Of a stretch of 14,172 nucleotides of DNA, positions 8,712-11,716 are shown piece after piece; the stretch's first letter is position 1, and each line of letters opens with the position of its first letter. Position numbers and translations under genes: made by a program. The stretch comes from Nanobdellota archaeon (lineage in GTDB: Archaea > Nanobdellota > Nanobdellia > Woesearchaeales > GCA-2686295). The stretch is taken from NCBI GenBank assembly GCA_018812505.1, contig JAHJDK010000085.1, forward strand, positions 1 to 14,172. Reading direction: 5' to 3'. The notes below the pieces were generated by a model. It saw only the letters and a program-made list of their open reading frames with translations, was not told the DNA's origin and made no database searches.

Positions 8712-9103
8712 ATGAAACAACAAGATGGGGAGTTGCACACATATATTCATCATATAATAACACTATCATACACATAACAGACATAACAGGAACAGAAACA
8801 ATTGCGCTTACAAGTGGAGGACAAGTAGTAAAAGCTCACAGACTAGAATCAAGTCCAACTGCAGCTATGACAGCAGCCAAAAAAGCAGCAGAACTATGTT
8901 TAGATAAAGGAGTGAACGGTTTACATGTAAAAATAAAAGCTCCAGGAGTGCACAATGGTCCAATGAATCCAGGTCCAGGAGCACAAGCAGCAATTAGAGC
9001 ACTTTCAAGAAGAGGACTAAAAATAGGATTTATAGAAGACGTCACTCCAATACCTCACGGAGGCTGCAGGAAAAAAGGCGGAAGAAGAGGGAGGAGAGTA
9101 TAA
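8708..9103 (+). CDS. rps11: 30S ribosomal protein uS11 (S11)
   Basis: The 131-residue product is uS11, which lines the 30S platform near the E site and mRNA exit. Hallmarks are WGVAHIYSSYNNTIIHITDITG, the alanine-rich helix TAAMTAAKKAAELC-like region, and the conserved C-terminus DVTPIPHGGCRKKGGRRGRRV. The ATG overlaps the uS4 stop by 4 nt, and GGTGA (8694-8698) provides a ribosome-binding site 9 nt upstream. The rpo3 start codon follows its stop with no gap. Also called rpsK. Confidence 0.97.
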   Translation: MNETTRWGVAHIYSSYNNTIIHITDITGTETIALTSGGQVVKAHRLESSPTAAMTAAKKAAELCLDKGVNGLHVKIKAPGVHNGPMNPGPGAQAAIRALSRRGLKIGFIEDVTPIPHGGCRKKGGRRGRRV

Positions 9104-9844
9104 ATGGAAATAAAAAAATTGTCAAAAACAAAAGACAAACTAACCTTTGAAATAAGAGGAATAAACCATTCATATGTAAACACCATACGAAGATTAATAC
9201 TATCTGAAGTCCCAACACTAGCAATAGAAGATGTCGAATTCAAAAAAAACCACTCAATACTATACGATGAAATAGTGGCTCACAGGTTAGGATTAGTACC
9301 TTTAAAAACAGATCTAAAAAGTGCAGACGAAAAAACAGAAGTACAATTCACACTAAAAACAAAAGGTCCAGGATATGTGTATGCATCAGACTTAAAATCA
9401 AAAGATACCAAGTGCAAACCAGTTCATCCAAAAATGCCAATAGTGAAATTATTGGAAAAACAAGAATTACAACTAGTAGCAACTGCAAAACTAGGAAATG
9501 GTAAACAACACATGAAATGGAGTCCAGGAGCAGTATACTACACACAAGAATCAACAATAACAATTAACAATAAAAGTCCAAAACTAGAGGAATTCAAAAG
9601 TAAATATCCTCCACAAGCATTTGACAAAAAAGGACAACTAGATAAAAAAGGTATAATTGACAATAATCTAGTTGATGCATGCGAAGGTGTTTGCGAAGAA
9701 GTACTAAAAGTGGATTATAGCAATACAGATTTTATATTTACAGTAGAATCATGGGGACAACTAGAATGTAAAGAAATGGTTGTCAAAGCCATAGACATAT
9801 TTAACAATCAACTAACAGAGTTTTCAAAACTCATAAAAAAATAG
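9104..9844 (+). CDS. rpo3: DNA-directed RNA polymerase subunit Rpo3 (RpoD)
   Basis: The 246-residue product is the archaeal homologue of eukaryotic RPB3 and bacterial alpha. With Rpo11 it nucleates polymerase assembly together with Rpo10, also encoded in this window. The dimerisation motif is clear (INHSYVNTIRRLILSEVPTL, then AIEDVEFKKNHSILYDEIVAHRLGLVPL). In many archaea the inserted domain holds a ferredoxin-like 4Fe-4S cluster. Here the region around residues 165-200 keeps only C193 and C197 (ACEGVCEEV), and the usual Cys-Pro is Tyr168-Pro169, so a full cluster is unlikely. The start abuts the uS11 stop and has a very strong GGGAGGAG site. Also called rpoD. Confidence 0.96.
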   Translation: MEIKKLSKTKDKLTFEIRGINHSYVNTIRRLILSEVPTLAIEDVEFKKNHSILYDEIVAHRLGLVPLKTDLKSADEKTEVQFTLKTKGPGYVYASDLKSKDTKCKPVHPKMPIVKLLEKQELQLVATAKLGNGKQHMKWSPGAVYYTQESTITINNKSPKLEEFKSKYPPQAFDKKGQLDKKGIIDNNLVDACEGVCEEVLKVDYSNTDFIFTVESWGQLECKEMVVKAIDIFNNQLTEFSKLIKK

Positions 9845-9869
9845 TAAGCCCAATCATCCGCAAGGACAA

Positions 9870-9890
9870 TCAAAAATTAAGAATTTTTGA
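9870..9890 (+). terminator. Hairpin with T5 tract after rpo3
   Basis: TCAAAAATT and AATTTTTGA form a perfect 9-bp stem around a 3-nt AAG loop, and the 3' arm contains T5. It lies 25 nt after the rpo3 stop and 17 nt before the tRNA. It could be a partial terminator or a processing signal between the r-protein mRNA and the tRNA. It has no GC-rich stem, so the terminator role is uncertain. Confidence 0.35.
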
Positions 9891-9907
9891 GTCCCGCAAA
9901 ATAATTT

Positions 9908-10038
9908 GCGAGGGTGTCAGAGTCTGGTCAATTTGAATCAACAACTCAAAGTTTGAGAATAGTGTTTTTTGACCAAATGACTACGGTTGAGGGCCGTAGG
10001 CCTTAGTGGCTGCGCGGGTTCAAATCCCGTCCTTCGCA
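9908..10038 (+). tRNA. tRNA-Leu (anticodon GAG), interrupted by a D-loop intron
   Basis: The acceptor stem is GCGAGGG (9908-9914) with CCTTCGC (10031-10037, one G-T pair), discriminator A10038, and no encoded CCA. The D arm after splicing reads TCAG AGTCTGGTCAAA TGA, matching the usual archaeal tRNA-Leu D-loop. The anticodon arm is TACGG, loop TTGAGGG, CCGTA (9982-9998) with GAG at 9989-9991. The long variable arm, GGCC-TTAGT-GGCT (9999-10011), marks a class II tRNA. The T arm is GCGGG TTCAAAT CCCGT (10014-10030). The primary transcript is 131 nt and the mature length 86 nt. It reads CUC and CUU codons. It sits between rpo3 and uL18e inside the operon. Confidence 0.93.
9932..9976 (+). other. 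45-nt non-canonical archaeal tRNA intron (D-loop, about position 21/22)
   Basis: Removing this segment restores a standard archaeal tRNA-Leu D arm. The flanks form a bulge-helix-bulge-like motif: helix GGTC (9926-9929)/GACC (9971-9974), 5' bulge AAT cut as AA|T, 3' bulge AAA cut as AA|A, and an outer helix AGTC (9921-9924)/GACT (9979-9982) past one T-T mismatch. The intron contains its own hairpin, CTCAA-AGT-TTGAG (9945-9957), but pairs poorly next to the 5' bulge, so the motif may be the relaxed bulge-helix-loop form. The same mature sequence could arise from cut sites shifted by up to 3 nt. Confidence 0.8.
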
Positions 10039-10039
10039 T

Positions 10040-10056
10040 ATAATAATTATAAAAGA
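10040..10056 (+). promoter_or_regulatory. Possible internal TATA box before uL18e
   Basis: The sequence just after the tRNA, TATAATAATTATAAAAG (10040-10056), holds two overlapping TATA-like elements. A start near 10070-10080 would give uL18e a leader of about 45 nt. The second half of the operon could then be transcribed separately from the tRNA. The region is AT-rich, so chance matches are possible. Confidence 0.35.
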
Positions 10057-10070
10057 TTGAAATGAAACAT

Positions 10071-10091
10071 CAAAAACCAGAAAGGTTTTTG
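10071..10091 (+). promoter_or_regulatory. Hairpin in the uL18e leader
   Basis: CAAAAACC (10071-10078) and GGTTTTTG (10084-10091) form an 8-bp stem with an AGAAA loop, 18 nt before the AGGTGA ribosome-binding site. It could be a leader structure, an attenuator or a processing site. Only the base pairing is observed. Confidence 0.35.
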
Positions 10092-10119
10092 GGCTTCAAA
10101 ATTTATTTAGGTGAACATT

Positions 10120-10464
10120 TTGAAACACAAACAACTAACAAAATTAATAAGTGAACTCAAGAAGAATTCAATAGTTAATAATGTAAAAATTTGGAAAAGA
10201 GTAGCTATGGATTTAGAAAAACCAAGTAGAAACAGAAGAGCTGTTAATCTGTTCAAAATAGAAAAATATGCTAAAGAAAATGAAACTATAATAGTTCCAG
10301 GAAAAGTGCTTGGAACAGGAGAACTAACAAAAAAAGTTACAGTAGTGGCATTTAACTTCTCAGATTCTGCGTTCAAAAAAATTAAGGAAAAGGGATCAGT
10401 TGTATCAATAGAAGAATTATTAAAATCAAACCCTAAAGGTAAAAAGGTGAGAATAATAGGATGA
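10120..10464 (+). CDS. rpl18e: 50S ribosomal protein eL18 (L18e)
   Basis: The 114-residue product is the archaeal/eukaryotic large-subunit protein L18e, absent from bacteria. Recognisable parts are WKRVAMDLEKPSRNRRAVNLFKI, the loop VPGKVLGTGELTKKVTVVAF and the C-terminus NPKGKKVRIIG. The start is ambiguous. The Shine-Dalgarno AGGTGA at 10109-10114 is spaced 5 nt from a TTG at 10120, giving MKHKQLTKL. A GTG at 10111 in the same frame would add three residues but lies inside that site and has none of its own, so the TTG is chosen. It leads the uL18e-uL13-uS9-Rpo10 half of the cluster. Confidence 0.93.
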   Translation: MKHKQLTKLISELKKNSIVNNVKIWKRVAMDLEKPSRNRRAVNLFKIEKYAKENETIIVPGKVLGTGELTKKVTVVAFNFSDSAFKKIKEKGSVVSIEELLKSNPKGKKVRIIG

Positions 10465-10466
10465 AC

Positions 10467-10483
10467 AAAAATCAAAGATTTTT
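10467..10483 (+). terminator. Small hairpin with T5 tract between uL18e and uL13
   Basis: AAAAATC and GATTTTT form a 7-bp stem with an AAA loop directly after the uL18e stop. An alternative pairing CAAAG/CTTTG overlaps it. The T5 tract could give partial termination, but uL13 follows within 25 nt with an AAGGGG ribosome-binding site, so read-through must occur. The assignment is tentative. Confidence 0.3.
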
Positions 10484-10507
10484 AAACTTTGAAAAGGGGT
10501 TTTTAAA

Positions 10508-10921
10508 ATGATAATAGACGCTACTAACCTAATACTTGGAAGATTCGCTACAGTAGTAGCGAAGAAATCACTACAAGGAGAACAAATAGACATAGTAAAC
10601 TGTGAAAAAGCAGTAATTGTAGGGAAAAAAGAAAAAGTATTGGCAAAATATAGAAATACTAGAGAAAGAGGCGCACCACTAGTAGGACCTTACTTTCCAA
10701 GAATGACTGATAGATTTGTAAGAAGAACTATTAGAGGTATGATTCCATACAAACAACCAAAAGGAAAAGAAGCCTTTAAAAGAATAATGTGCTATAAAGG
10801 AACTCCAATAGATTTACAAAATAAAAAGATTGAAACCATAAAAGAAGCAAATGTTTCAAGATTATCACACACAAAATACTTAACAGTTGAAACTATATGT
10901 AAATTTTTAGGTGGTAAATAA
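10508..10921 (+). CDS. rpl13: 50S ribosomal protein uL13 (L13)
   Basis: The 137-residue product is uL13, an early-assembling 23S rRNA-binding protein. Typical features are IIDATNLILGRFATVVAKKSL, NCEKAVIVGKKEKVL, the RGAPLVGPYFPR segment and VRRTIRGMIPYKQPKGKEAF. Its length matches archaeal homologues. An AAGGGG element about 10 nt upstream supports the ATG. Its TAA stop shares one base with the uS9 ATG (TAATG), implying coupled translation. Also called rplM. Confidence 0.96.
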   Translation: MIIDATNLILGRFATVVAKKSLQGEQIDIVNCEKAVIVGKKEKVLAKYRNTRERGAPLVGPYFPRMTDRFVRRTIRGMIPYKQPKGKEAFKRIMCYKGTPIDLQNKKIETIKEANVSRLSHTKYLTVETICKFLGGK

Positions 10922-11319
10922 TGAAAAAAGCTGTTCACAAATCTGGTAAGAGAAAAAGAGCGATTGCAAGAGCAACACTTAAACAAGGAACCGGAAAAGT
11001 AAAGATAAACAAAATATTGTTAGATTATTACGAACCAAAATTAGTTAGAATGAAAATAAAAGAACCACTAATATTGGCAGAAAATATTGTTTCAAACTTA
11101 GACATAAACGTTAGTGTGAGAGGAGGAGGTTGCATGGGTCAAGCAGATGCTATCAGACTAGCAATAGGAAGAGTACTCTCAAACTATAAACCAGAATTAA
11201 AAAAAGAATTTTTAGAATATGACAGACAATTATTAGTTGCAGACATCAGAAGAAAAGAATGCTCAAAACCAAATAGTAGAGGACAAGCAAGAGCAAAGAG
11301 ACAAAAATCTTACAGGTGA
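10921..11319 (+). CDS. rps9: 30S ribosomal protein uS9 (S9)
   Basis: The 132-residue product is uS9, whose C-terminal tail reaches the P-site tRNA anticodon loop. Diagnostic pieces are SGKRKRAIARATLKQGTG near the N-terminus, VSVRGGGCMGQADAIRLAIGR, and the tail RRKECSKPNSRGQARAKRQK followed by SYR, with the invariant terminal arginine. AGGTGG inside the uL13 end acts as the ribosome-binding site, and the start overlaps the uL13 stop by one base. Also called rpsI. Confidence 0.96.
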   Translation: MKKAVHKSGKRKRAIARATLKQGTGKVKINKILLDYYEPKLVRMKIKEPLILAENIVSNLDINVSVRGGGCMGQADAIRLAIGRVLSNYKPELKKEFLEYDRQLLVADIRRKECSKPNSRGQARAKRQKSYR

Positions 11320-11394
11320 GGTGAAATTATGATAACAAAAAAAATATCAAAATTTTTGAGTTCCCATAATTTCATGGAGGCGAAATTATGATAA
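11318..11394 (+). repeat. Direct repeat of a translation initiation region
   Basis: GAGGTGAAATTATGATAA (11318-11335) recurs as GAGGCGAAATTATGATAA (11377-11394), 17 of 18 bases identical and offset by 59 nt. Each copy carries a Shine-Dalgarno and an ATG: the first starts the 20-codon leader frame, the second starts rpo10. The offset is not a multiple of three, so the two starts are in different frames. Confidence 0.75.
11329..11391 (+). CDS. Possible 20-residue leader peptide upstream of rpo10
   Basis: An ATG at 11329, preceded by a strong GAGGTGA Shine-Dalgarno, opens a 20-codon frame (MITKKISKFLSSHNFMEAKL). Its TGA stop overlaps the rpo10 start as ATGA (11388-11391). The arrangement is the classical geometry for translational coupling. 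The peptide has no recognisable domain and is too short to judge by composition. It may regulate rpo10 translation, or it may be a by-product of a local duplication of the initiation site. No homologue is known to me. Confidence 0.4.
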   Translation: MITKKISKFLSSHNFMEAKL

Positions 11395-11585
11395 TACCGA
11401 TTAGATGTTTTAGTTGTGGAAAACCAGTAGGTCACCTATGGGAAGAATATCAAGAAAAAATCAAAAAGAAAGAAGAATCAAAAAAAGCTCTTGACGAACT
11501 AGGACTAGAAAGATACTGTTGCAGAGCATTATTCTTAGGACATGTGGATTTAATAGATACTGCTGCTAAATTCAAAAAGTTTTAA
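11388..11585 (+). CDS. rpo10: DNA-directed RNA polymerase subunit Rpo10 (RpoN, RPB10-like)
   Basis: The 65-residue product is the small zinc-binding subunit that joins Rpo3 and Rpo11 in the polymerase assembly platform. The N-terminal MIIPIRCFSCGKPVGHLW and the CCRALFLGHVDLID segment are near-invariant family signatures. The four zinc ligands C7, C10, C44 and C45 are all present. GGAGG sits 7 nt before the ATG. The start overlaps the stop of a 20-codon upstream frame. It is the last gene of the alpha-operon cluster; the rpoK, enolase or uS2 genes often found next in archaea are absent here. Also called rpoN. Confidence 0.97.
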   Translation: MIIPIRCFSCGKPVGHLWEEYQEKIKKKEESKKALDELGLERYCCRALFLGHVDLIDTAAKFKKF

Positions 11586-11594
11586 TTTTCAAAA

Positions 11595-11634
11595 TTTTTA
11601 AAATGTATTTCAACACAAAAAACATTTTGGTTTT
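11595..11634 (+). terminator. Probable terminator region after rpo10
   Basis: T5 follows the rpo10 stop within 15 nt (11595-11599). AAAATGT (11600-11606) and ACATTTT (11622-11628) can then form a 7-bp stem, ending in TTGGTTTT. Archaeal termination relies mainly on U-rich tracts, so this is a plausible operon end before the separate leuS promoter. Confidence 0.4.
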
Positions 11635-11652
11635 ACTGCTGTTGTAGTGAAG

Positions 11653-11691
11653 ACTCTCAAATTTCTGGAGAGTTAAAGAAAAAATATATTA
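11653..11691 (+). promoter_or_regulatory. leuS promoter (TATA box) with an upstream inverted repeat
   Basis: ATATATTA (11684-11691) lies 26-33 nt before the leuS ATG and is preceded by an A-rich BRE-like stretch, so the transcript is probably leaderless or nearly so. Immediately upstream is the inverted repeat ACTCTC (11653-11658)/GAGAGT (11668-11673). If it lies upstream of the start site it cannot act in the RNA, so it would be an operator-like or chance repeat. Confidence 0.45.
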
Positions 11692-11716
11692 ATCAGCAAA
11701 CTAATACAAAGGGAAT

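Noticed and set aside
8501..8784. Minus-strand frames opposite the uS4 tail with Ser- and Phe-rich composition.
   Set aside because: They mirror the Lys/Glu-rich uS4 extension and the uS11 start; no start signals.
9857..9866. TCC-GCAA-GGA mini-hairpin with a GNRA-like loop.
   Set aside because: Only three base pairs; too short to support as a structure without conservation.
9941..9957. Apparent anticodon loop CTCAAAG suggesting tRNA-Leu(CAA).
   Set aside because: It has no proper 5-bp stem in register. It is an internal hairpin of the intron, and the perfect TACGG/CCGTA arm with GAG lies downstream.
10107..10475. Minus-strand open frame of 122 codons.
   Set aside because: It is the complement of rpl18e, which is clearly the real gene, and the hydrophobic composition is typical of antisense to Lys/Glu-rich sequence.
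11388..11716. Possible rpoK, enolase or uS2 genes expected after rpo10.
   Set aside because: No frame of suitable length or similarity exists in the 131-nt gap before leuS.
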